Shown: positions 1 to 5,727 of the stretch, in pieces
How the letters are laid out: each line of letters begins with the position of its first letter
How positions within the stretch are numbered: position 1 is the stretch's first letter
NCBI GenBank assembly: GCA_002413325.1
Contig: DHWT01000099.1
Coordinates: 1 to 17,714, forward strand
Reading direction: 5' to 3'
DNA: 17,714 bases
DNA from: Chitinophagaceae bacterium UBA5175
GTDB taxonomy: Bacteria; Bacteroidota; Bacteroidia; Chitinophagales; Chitinophagaceae
Made by a program: the position numbers and the translations under genes
Notes under the pieces: generated by a model
What the model saw: the letters and a program-made list of their open reading frames with translations, nothing else
What the model was told of the DNA's origin: nothing
Databases searched by the model: none

Positions 1-645
1 ATATTCCAGCGTTTTCTGATTTTTTTCGTAAACAAAATGAATGACGGTGCTGTCGGGCCGGGCACCAACCGGCGGTTTCATTTTTTCAAGAATATTGGCG
101 CCTGTTTTAAAAGGCAGACAATCCACGAGTGGAAGGTAACGAAGGGTATACCATTGAATGTATATGGAAAACACCACGGTAATTCCCAGGATCAGCAGGC
201 TGTTGTTTCTTGAGAAAACCGGTTTGATTTCCTTTCTGAAAATGAAAAGAATACCGATGAGCACAAACAGGATCAGATCTTTAATAAATGAACCCATCGC
301 CTGCAGCGGGATGCAGTTCCCGAAACACCCGCATTCCCGGATCTTACCGGAAATGACGGCATATCCGGTAAGAAAACTAAAAAAAATGATCAGTACGAGC
401 AATAACCACGCAAACAGCCGCATCCGCCATCCGAGCAGTACGGCCACGCCGGCGAGAATTTCAAATACGATCATGATGACCGAAAATGCCAGCGTATACC
501 TGTCCAGGGTGGGCATATTCCAGACTTCAAAAAACTCCTGCATTTTATAACTGAGCCCCAGCGGATCGTTGGCCTTGATCAGGCCGGAAAAAATAAACAG
601 GATGCCTACCAGGAGACGGGCTGTGTTCAAAAAAGTTTTCTTCAT
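1..645 (-). CDS. BT_3928-type DoxX/MauE-like membrane protein, 3' end cut off by window edge
   Basis: The first 215 residues are visible and the reading frame is still open at the left edge. The start is ATG at 643-645, opening MKKTFLNTARLLVGILFIFS. About five hydrophobic segments can be seen (residues about 8-24, 50-72, 78-99, 118-136, 149-168). A loop between segments 3 and 4 carries a cysteine cluster, ECGCFGNC (Cys105, Cys107, Cys111), and a further Cys176 follows segment 5 in VDCLPFK. This layout fits the DoxX/MauE-like family named after Bacteroides BT_3928; related MauE and DoxX proteins are linked to thiol or quinone redox chemistry in the membrane, but the function of this branch is not established. 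It lies 12 bases after the DUF1599 stop codon, so the two are probably one operon. The missing part should be a periplasmic C-terminal region. Family call fairly sure, function unknown. Confidence 0.8.
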   Translation of the reverse strand, partial: MKKTFLNTARLLVGILFIFSGLIKANDPLGLSYKMQEFFEVWNMPTLDRYTLAFSVIMIVFEILAGVAVLLGWRMRLFAWLLLVLIIFFSFLTGYAVISGKIRECGCFGNCIPLQAMGSFIKDLILFVLIGILFIFRKEIKPVFSRNNSLLILGITVVFSIYIQWYTLRYLPLVDCLPFKTGANILEKMKPPVGARPDSTVIHFVYEKNQKTLEY

Positions 646-657
646 GGTATGGATGGA

Positions 658-1209
658 TTATGCTGTGTGGCGCCCTTCTGCGATTCCGATAAGTGCAAAG
701 ATTGCATAATTAATAATATCCGTCAGGTTGGCGTCAATGCCTTCGCTGATTAATGTTTTTCCGTCGTTGGCGAGAATCTGCCGCATCCGCTGGAGTTTCA
801 TCAGGATCAAATCTGTAAAACTCTCCTGGCTCATTTCCCTCCAGGCTTCCCCGTAATCATGGTTTTTATTCTCCATGATTTTTTTCACGAAACGGATTTT
901 TTCATCGTAGAGCATGGCCGTTTGTTCCACTGCGAGTTCTTCCGTATTTTCTGTAATCAACCCGAGCTGGATGAGACCAATGATCCCGTAATTAACGATG
1001 GCCTGGAATTCTCCCCGGATATCCTCCCCGATCTGCCGGTGGCCTTTTTCCTGGAGGGTACGGATGCGTTTCGCTTTGATATATAACTGATCCAGGATGG
1101 AAATCATGCGCAGTACGCGCCAGGATGTTCCATAGTCGGTTGTTTTTTTCATGAAAATGTCCCGGCAGGACTTCACCGCATTTTCATACTGACGGAGGGT
1201 ATCTTTCAT
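658..1209 (-). CDS. Tandem DUF1599 (nucleotide-modification-associated) domain protein
   Basis: This is a soluble, mostly helical protein of 183 residues. The start is taken as ATG at 1207-1209; a TTG two codons earlier is possible but overlaps a promoter-like box. The sequence is visibly a duplication. Repeat 1 (about 14-83) has TTDYGTSWR, then KAKRIRTLQ, then VNYGIIGLI. Repeat 2 (about 105-175) has NHDYGEAWR, then KLQRMRQI, then INYAIFALI. The DYGxxWR motif and the later NYxIxxLI motif match DUF1599, a domain also called nucleotide-modification-associated domain 1 because related domains occur in phage DNA-modification clusters. No reaction is known for the chromosomal Bacteroidota form. 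It is divergent from folP and upstream of the BT_3928-family gene, a neighbourhood I recall as conserved in Bacteroidota. A nucleotide or pterin substrate is only a guess. Confidence 0.88.
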   Translation of the reverse strand: MKDTLRQYENAVKSCRDIFMKKTTDYGTSWRVLRMISILDQLYIKAKRIRTLQEKGHRQIGEDIRGEFQAIVNYGIIGLIQLGLITENTEELAVEQTAMLYDEKIRFVKKIMENKNHDYGEAWREMSQESFTDLILMKLQRMRQILANDGKTLISEGIDANLTDIINYAIFALIGIAEGRHTA

Positions 1210-1212
1210 CTC

Positions 1213-1244
1213 CAAAAGTAATATTTAGTAATGATGTGCCTAAA
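1213..1244 (-). promoter_or_regulatory. Possible promoter of the DUF1599 gene
   Basis: Read on the minus strand, TACTTTTG (1213-1220) matches the Bacteroidota -7 pattern TAnnTTTG, with TTTA twenty bases upstream (1241-1244) as an imperfect -33 box. The -7 box ends only three bases before the chosen ATG, so transcription would begin at or next to the start codon and the message would be almost leaderless. The site lies in the short gap shared with folP. Pattern match only. Confidence 0.35.
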
Positions 1245-1257
1245 TTTACGGATCAAT

Positions 1258-2073
1258 ATGTATTCACTGAATTGCAAGGGCCGTTTACTGAGCTGGACAG
1301 ATCCCATCGTGATGGGTATTTTGAATCTGACGCCGGATTCATTTTATGCAGGAAGCAGGATCCATTCCGGAGAAATGTTAATCAGCCAGGCAGAAAAAAT
1401 GCTACAGGACGGCGCCGCCATCCTCGACCTGGGCGGGTTCAGCAGCCGGCCTGGTGCTTCTGAGATTTCTGTGGATGAAGAACTGGAGCGTGTGGTGCCT
1501 GCCATCCAACTGCTTGCCAGACGTTTTCCGGATGTCTGTATTTCGGTTGACAGTTACCGGTATCCGGTAGCGAAAGCCGCCCTGGAAGCCGGCGCCTGCA
1601 TAATCAATGATATTGGTGCCGGAGATCAGGAGTTGATGGCCGAACTGGCTGCAGAAAACCAGGTTCCCTATATCTGCATGCATATGCGGGGTAATCCGGG
1701 AAACATGCAGGAGCTGACACAGTACGGTGATATCGGCCTGGACCTGCTGGATTATTTTATACAGCGCAAGGCTTATTATATCCGGCTGGGGATTAAAGAT
1801 CTGATCCTGGATCCGGGATTTGGCTTTGCAAAAACCATTGAACAGAATTTCAGGTTACTGAAACAGATGAAGGGTCTGGACATACTGGGACTGCCCCTGC
1901 TGGTTGGCTTATCAAGAAAAGCCATGATTTACAAAACGCTCGGTATAAAACCCGAAGAGGCTTTAAACGGAACCACGGTTTTGCACACACTGGCTCTGGA
2001 GCAGGGTGCACAAATATTGCGCGTGCATGATGTGAAGGAAGCCGTTGAAACGATCCGGTTATGGACGTCCTAA
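1258..2073 (+). CDS. folP: Dihydropteroate synthase
   Basis: It joins 6-hydroxymethyl-7,8-dihydropterin diphosphate to p-aminobenzoate to give 7,8-dihydropteroate in cytosolic folate synthesis, and is the sulfonamide target. The TIM-barrel signature motifs are all visible, numbered from the chosen start: MGILNLTPDSF (Asn23), LDLGGFSSRPGA (57-68), SVDSY (Asp98), IINDIG (Asn117-Asp118), LDPGFGF (Asp185), GLSRKAM (Lys221) and RVHDV (Arg255, His257). Asp185, Lys221, Arg255 and His257 fall at the same numbers as in the E. coli enzyme, which supports the ATG at 1258 (271 residues). ATG codons at 1231 and 1234 in frame would add nine or eight residues with no family support. The second signature reads GGFSSRPG where most homologues have GGESTRPG. 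It is divergent from the DUF1599 gene and convergent with the FKBP gene. Confidence 0.96.
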   Translation: MYSLNCKGRLLSWTDPIVMGILNLTPDSFYAGSRIHSGEMLISQAEKMLQDGAAILDLGGFSSRPGASEISVDEELERVVPAIQLLARRFPDVCISVDSYRYPVAKAALEAGACIINDIGAGDQELMAELAAENQVPYICMHMRGNPGNMQELTQYGDIGLDLLDYFIQRKAYYIRLGIKDLILDPGFGFAKTIEQNFRLLKQMKGLDILGLPLLVGLSRKAMIYKTLGIKPEEALNGTTVLHTLALEQGAQILRVHDVKEAVETIRLWTS

Positions 2074-2092
2074 GCAAACGCGTAGGACGTCC
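2063..2092 (+). terminator. Hairpin overlapping the folP stop codon
   Basis: Arms GGACGTCCTA (2063-2072) and TAGGACGTCC (2083-2092) are perfect inverted repeats of 10 bp with a 10-base loop. The folP TAA (2071-2073) lies inside the structure. It sits between convergent folP and the FKBP gene (stop at 2104). There is no U-tract on either side, so it is not a classical intrinsic terminator; it may act as a transcript-end stabiliser or a weak two-way stop. Confidence 0.5.
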
Positions 2093-2103
2093 CCGGAATA
2101 AGA

Positions 2104-3054
2104 TTATTTGTGCGCAGGTGGCATAGTGGGATGCTGACGCATATCCGGCCTGGCGGATGCTCCCGGACGCATAGGCATTTCTCCTTCTGCAGGTGCATCA
2201 GCCACGTCTACGATTTTTACATCGAAGATCAGGTTTTCATTGGCTGTTCTGCCGGGGCCCGGTTGCTGATCATAAGCCAGGAATGCCGGGATATAAAAAG
2301 TGGCGGTAGCCCCTTTCTTTAAAAGACGAACACCGTCATCCCATCCCGGAATAATTGTTTTTTTGCCGACTACAAACTGGATCGGTGCCTTGCCTGCTTC
2401 ATCATTGGTTTCAAATTGTTTGCCCGAAGGGAATAATTTCCCGGTATAAATTACAGATACCTGTTTGCCGGAATCAATGAGTGCGCCTTCACCCGGTGTT
2501 TTTATTTCAACAAAGGTACCCATGGCAGTTTTTGTTGCCTGAATATGATGCTGCTTCAGGTAATCTTCAACTTGTTTGATTTCCTTTTCATGAAAAGGCA
2601 CCAGGAGGGCCTCCCTGTCTTTTTTAACCAGGTCTTCATTATCAAATACATCTTCCACCCGCAGGGTCAGGATGAGTTTGTCTTTTTTATGAATGAAAGG
2701 AGGCAATGGCTGCTGGGACTTTTTCTGGATGCTGTCGCCCAGCTGAATGACCACGGCGCTGTCGCCCTTCCTCAGCATTGAAAATATTTCCACAGGACTG
2801 TATGCATTCGGTGGCACGCTGTCTATACGGACATAAGCGGGCAGGCTGCTGTCGGAACTGAACAGCACGGAGTCCCTCACTTTCTGGCTGTAGCTGAGTC
2901 TGATAAACTGACCTCTTTTAACGACCGGATTTTTCCCGTCGGAAATGATTTTATATAATAACCCGGATTTGGTCTTTTTTAATCCCTGATTATCACAGGC
3001 AACCAGCAACAGAATGCCCAGCAGGGCGAATAGAAAAGAATTGATTTTTTTCAT
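2104..3054 (-). CDS. FKBP-type peptidyl-prolyl isomerase lipoprotein
   Basis: This is a 316-residue envelope lipoprotein likely to catalyse prolyl cis-trans isomerisation and assist folding of exported proteins. The start is ATG at 3052-3054, giving MKKINSFLFALLGILLLVAC with a lipobox ending at Cys20. A longer open frame reaches back to 3303, but that part overlaps the upstream DHH gene and precedes a good signal peptide, so it is rejected. The C-terminal FKBP domain (about 190-285) keeps the pocket residues Tyr203, Phe214, Phe227, Ile235, Trp238, Tyr261 and Phe277; the usual Asp after Phe is Glu215. The N-terminal half (about 30-138) has the same pattern (GLLYKIISDG, FIRLSYS, IFSMLRKGDSAVV) without the aromatic pocket, so it looks like a degenerate second FKBP fold. 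The tail after 285 is rich in Pro, Met and Ala. It starts 7 bases after the DHH gene stop, so they are probably co-transcribed. Confidence 0.92.
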   Translation of the reverse strand: MKKINSFLFALLGILLLVACDNQGLKKTKSGLLYKIISDGKNPVVKRGQFIRLSYSQKVRDSVLFSSDSSLPAYVRIDSVPPNAYSPVEIFSMLRKGDSAVVIQLGDSIQKKSQQPLPPFIHKKDKLILTLRVEDVFDNEDLVKKDREALLVPFHEKEIKQVEDYLKQHHIQATKTAMGTFVEIKTPGEGALIDSGKQVSVIYTGKLFPSGKQFETNDEAGKAPIQFVVGKKTIIPGWDDGVRLLKKGATATFYIPAFLAYDQQPGPGRTANENLIFDVKIVDVADAPAEGEMPMRPGASARPDMRQHPTMPPAHK

Positions 3055-3061
3055 TTCAGAT

Positions 3062-4069
3062 TTATTGTAATTGTAAAGCGTTTTCTTGTAACGATGCGCG
3101 GAAACGCTGGATGGTCTGCTCCAGTGATTCACTGCTCCGGCCACCAGCGGCATTCCGGTGTCCTCCCCCTTCAAAATAGTTCCGGGCAAATTCATTGACA
3201 TCAAAACCGCCCTTGCTTCTGAAAGAACATTTAATTTCTTCGTCGCGGTCGATAATAAGCGCCGCAAATTTGATTCCCTCGATGGTGAGTCCGTAATTGA
3301 CAAGACCTTCAGTGTCGCCGGTCCTTATCTGGAATTTCACCAGGTCTTTCCAGGGGATACTGATCAGGGCTGTATTGTATTCATATAATACTTCCAGGCG
3401 GTTCATCAGGGCATGTCCGATAAACCGGAGCCGGTTCTCCAGGAAATTATCAAACAGGTTTTCGTGCACTTTCGAATGGTCCATGCCGGTATCTTTCAAT
3501 ACCGCGACCATCCGGTGCACGGATGCTGATGCGGAACTGAAACGAAAGGAACCAGTATCAGTCATCACCCCGGCATATAAACACTCCGCAACGGCCTGGT
3601 TGATCTTATCCCCCAGTGCAGCGGATTCAATAAAATCAAAAACCATCTCACTGGCCGAACTTTTAGAGGTATCACTGATCCCGAAATCAAAAGCTTCTTT
3701 CTGGGGTTGCTGGTGATGATCGATCAGGATGCGGATTCCGGGCGCTTTACCAAGGGGGCCGGTCATTTTGCGCGTCCGGTGCAGCACATTAAAGTCCAGA
3801 CAGAATATCCAGTCTGCCTTTTCCAGCAGTTCATTTGATCCGGCCGTGTTGAGTTCATAGTCCAGAACCATTTCGGCGCCAGGCATCCAGCTCAGCCATT
3901 CGGCCCAGTTGGTAGGTGATATCACGGTCACCTGGTGCCCCAGGGCATTTAATACATGGAAGAGGCCCAGAGAGGAACCCATTGCATCTGCATCCGGTTT
4001 CTGGTGCATCACAATGACCATGGTTTTCGGTTCCTTCAATAAGGGGATAATATTCCTAATAGGTTGCAT
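3062..4069 (-). CDS. nrnA: DHH/DHHA1 phosphoesterase, NrnA-like
   Basis: This is a cytosolic Mn-dependent phosphoesterase of 335 residues. NrnA-type enzymes degrade oligoribonucleotides of a few bases (including pGpG and pApA) and dephosphorylate 3'-phosphoadenosine 5'-phosphate. DHH motifs in order: HQKPDADAMGS (22-32; His22, Asp26, Asp28), CLDFN (Asp92), LIDHH (Asp117, His118, His119) and TDTGSFRFS (Asp171). The DHHA1 domain ends with GGGHRNAAGG (301-310), which binds the RNA end in this family. The start is ATG at 4067-4069; an in-frame TTG five codons upstream overlaps the predicted promoter. It leads a two-gene operon with the FKBP lipoprotein and is divergent from ndk. A closely related cyclic-dinucleotide phosphodiesterase role cannot be told apart from sequence. 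No N-terminal GdpP membrane, PAS or GGDEF region is present. Confidence 0.9.
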   Translation of the reverse strand: MQPIRNIIPLLKEPKTMVIVMHQKPDADAMGSSLGLFHVLNALGHQVTVISPTNWAEWLSWMPGAEMVLDYELNTAGSNELLEKADWIFCLDFNVLHRTRKMTGPLGKAPGIRILIDHHQQPQKEAFDFGISDTSKSSASEMVFDFIESAALGDKINQAVAECLYAGVMTDTGSFRFSSASASVHRMVAVLKDTGMDHSKVHENLFDNFLENRLRFIGHALMNRLEVLYEYNTALISIPWKDLVKFQIRTGDTEGLVNYGLTIEGIKFAALIIDRDEEIKCSFRSKGGFDVNEFARNYFEGGGHRNAAGGRSSESLEQTIQRFRASLQENALQLQ

Positions 4070-4081
4070 GTAAAACGGTTG

Positions 4082-4113
4082 CAAAGGTGCAGAATTAAAT
4101 CGCCATTCCCAAA
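4082..4113 (-). promoter_or_regulatory. Probable promoter of the nrnA-FKBP operon
   Basis: On the minus strand TTTG (4110-4113) is followed after exactly 20 bases by CACCTTTG (4082-4089), close to the Bacteroidota TTTG-N19/20-TAnnTTTG pattern with one mismatch in the -7 box. The start codon is 12 bases further on, giving a very short leader. Confidence 0.5.
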
Positions 4114-4130
4114 TCTGCTGTAAAATGTAT

Positions 4131-4138
4131 TACCTTTG
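4131..4138 (+). promoter_or_regulatory. Probable -7 box of the ndk promoter
   Basis: TACCTTTG is an exact match to the Bacteroidota -7 pattern TAnnTTTG, ending 17 bases before the ndk ATG. No good TTTG is seen 17-23 bases upstream, so the -33 element is weak or unconventional. The box sits back to back with the nrnA promoter in a shared 86-base gap. Confidence 0.5.
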
Positions 4139-4155
4139 CCCGCCAAACAAAACAA

Positions 4156-4572
4156 ATGAGCAACCGCACATTCACTATGATCAAACCGGATGCCTTCGCC
4201 AACGGACATTCCGGCGCTATTCTGGACATCATTTTAAAGGCCGGATTCAGGCTGATTGCACTGAAAATGACCCATCTGACCCCTGAAAAAGCAGGGGAAT
4301 TTTATGCCGTACACCGGGCCCGCCCTTTTTATGGGGAGCTGGTTGAATTCATGAGCCGGGGACCGATTATCGCCGCGATCCTGGAGAAAGAAAATGCCGT
4401 TGCTGATTTCAGGAAACTCATTGGTGCCACAGATCCGGCCAAAGCAGATAAAGGAACCATCCGCCAGCTTTTCGCTGCTTCCCTCGGCGAAAATGCGATC
4501 CACGGCAGCGACAGTGACGAAAATGCCCAGGTGGAGGGCGATTTTTTCTTCTCTTTTCTGGAAAGAATCTAA
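4156..4572 (+). CDS. ndk: Nucleoside diphosphate kinase
   Basis: It transfers the gamma phosphate of ATP to other (deoxy)nucleoside diphosphates through a phosphohistidine intermediate, balancing NTP and dNTP pools in the cytosol. The protein is 138 residues, the normal bacterial length. Visible hallmarks are TMIKPDAF (7-14, with the phosphate-binding Lys10), the HRARPFYGELVEFMSRGP stretch (53-70; Phe58, Tyr59), the GATDP loop (90-94) with Arg103 following, and the active-site NAIHGSDS (113-120), whose His116 is the phosphorylated residue. The start at 4156 leaves the normal short N-terminus. It is transcribed alone, divergent from nrnA; an AT-rich hairpin 84 bases after the stop codon may end the message. 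No odd residues seen. Confidence 0.97.
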   Translation: MSNRTFTMIKPDAFANGHSGAILDIILKAGFRLIALKMTHLTPEKAGEFYAVHRARPFYGELVEFMSRGPIIAAILEKENAVADFRKLIGATDPAKADKGTIRQLFAASLGENAIHGSDSDENAQVEGDFFFSFLERI

Positions 4573-4656
4573 GCTCCGGAACTCCCGAAACCGGACCGGA
4601 TGAACCAGCGTTTGCCTTAGCAGATTAACATCCTCTTAATCAGGAAGTAATAAGGG

Positions 4657-4683
4657 TTATTATATTGGTTATCAATATAATAA
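4657..4683. repeat. AT-only perfect inverted repeat, 11-bp arms
   Basis: Arms TTATTATATTG (4657-4667) and CAATATAATAA (4673-4683) are exact inverted repeats around GTTAT. A run of T follows at 4688-4695 after GCTTGC. It lies in the 195-base gap between ndk and the lipoprotein gene. It could be a weak terminator for ndk or a protein-binding dyad upstream of the lipoprotein gene. The rest of the gap shows no gene and no clear TAnnTTTG promoter. Confidence 0.6.
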
Positions 4684-4767
4684 GCTTGCTTTTTTTGACG
4701 GGTCTCCTGCCTGTGAAATAAGCTGCAAAAGAAAACGTTAGAATGGTTCAACTAAACAATAGACTCT

Positions 4768-5658
4768 ATGAATTTCCGAATGATTACCAATACAGGTAAA
4801 GTGATTGCCTTAGCAGCAGCAATCAGTCTGGCTTCCTGTAAAAAAGACAGCACACCCGCGAATTCAAATGAATCCACTGCTGCAACTTTATCAGATTCTT
4901 CCACTGCGGCTGATAACATGTATTATGATGTTTTGAACAATGCCTTTGTAGGTTATGAAGACAACAGCAGTGTATGGAGTACAACTAGTGTCAAAACGGG
5001 CCAAACAACCACATTCTCTACAGGTAGTTTGAGTACGGCGCACCTGGGATGTGCTATTTATTCCATCGACGATACGGTGCCCGGACAATATCCCAAAACG
5101 CTGACTATGGATTTCGGTTCCGGCTGTACGGGTGCCGACGGAATTTTCCGTTCCGGGAAAATCAGCTATCTCTTCACAGGACCTATGTTATACCCGGGAT
5201 CAACGGCTACGGTAACTTTTAACCAGTATGTGGTAAACGGCTATGGTCTCCAGGGAAGTTATACGATTAGCAATAATTCTTCCCAGGCCGGCGGAATCAT
5301 TTTTTCTACCCAGGTGACTAACGGAATTATTACTTATCCGGATGCATCGATATATCATTATGCGTCTGCCAGAACTTACACGATGACGGCTGGTTCAGCC
5401 ACTCCCAGTGACATTTCCGATGATGTGTATTCCATAACTGGTAACAGTTCATTCTCCGCTTCCACCGGGGCAGGCATTGTATTCAATATCACGACACCCC
5501 TGGTAAAGGCAATCAGCTGCCATAATATAAGTGCCGGTGTGGTTAGTTTTGTATATAACCAGGTGGTATCCGGAACTATTGATTTTGGGAATGGCACCTG
5601 CGACAATCTGGCCACCCTTACCATTGGAACCGTTCAAAAAACGATCACGTTGCGATAA
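4768..5658 (+). CDS. Uncharacterised secreted lipoprotein with duplicated DFG-Cys motif
   Basis: I do not recognise a function. The 296-residue product opens MNFRMITNTGKVIALAAAIS and has a lipobox ending SLASC (Cys24), followed by KKD, a charge pattern like the export signals of surface lipoproteins in Bacteroidota. Residues 28-50 are a Ser/Thr/Ala linker. The mature part is rich in beta-forming residues, Gly, Ser and Thr, with few charges. Four cysteines remain after lipidation: Cys95, Cys120, Cys251 and Cys278. Two of them close similar motifs, MDFGSGC (114-120) and IDFGNGTC (271-278), hinting at two related halves or two disulfides (95-120 and 251-278). I have an impression of similar hypothetical lipoproteins in Chitinophagaceae and Flavobacteriia but cannot verify it. 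It stands alone, with a strong terminator 12 bases after its stop. Surface anchoring likely, role unknown. Confidence 0.85.
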   Translation: MNFRMITNTGKVIALAAAISLASCKKDSTPANSNESTAATLSDSSTAADNMYYDVLNNAFVGYEDNSSVWSTTSVKTGQTTTFSTGSLSTAHLGCAIYSIDDTVPGQYPKTLTMDFGSGCTGADGIFRSGKISYLFTGPMLYPGSTATVTFNQYVVNGYGLQGSYTISNNSSQAGGIIFSTQVTNGIITYPDASIYHYASARTYTMTAGSATPSDISDDVYSITGNSSFSASTGAGIVFNITTPLVKAISCHNISAGVVSFVYNQVVSGTIDFGNGTCDNLATLTIGTVQKTITLR

Positions 5659-5670
5659 AGCAATCTGTAT

Positions 5671-5715
5671 AAAAAAAGAGGCTGTTTCAGGTTTTGAGAC
5701 AGCCTCTTTTTTTTT
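5671..5715. terminator. Bidirectional intrinsic terminator
   Basis: GAGGCTGT (5678-5685) pairs with ACAGCCTC (5699-5706), extended by an A7 run on the left and a T run on the right to a stem of about 15 bp with a 13-base loop. The A run and T run give a U-tract in either direction. It separates the lipoprotein gene (stop 5658) from the convergent RND pump gene (stop at 5728) and should end both transcripts. Confidence 0.92.
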
Positions 5716-5727
5716 GACTCACAGGAT

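Noticed and set aside
158..550. 130-codon plus-strand frame near the left edge
   Set aside because: The opposite strand encodes a five-helix membrane protein with a conserved Cys cluster; the plus frame is rich in Ser, Thr, Arg and Asn without any motif.
1231..1257. Upstream ATG codons as the folP start
   Set aside because: The added residues MMCLNLRIN match nothing in the family, while numbering from 1258 places catalytic residues at the E. coli positions.
3055..3303. Longer N-terminus for the FKBP lipoprotein reading back into the DHH gene
   Set aside because: It overlaps the well-supported 3' coding part of nrnA, has no family match and would bury the signal peptide and lipobox that begin at 3054.
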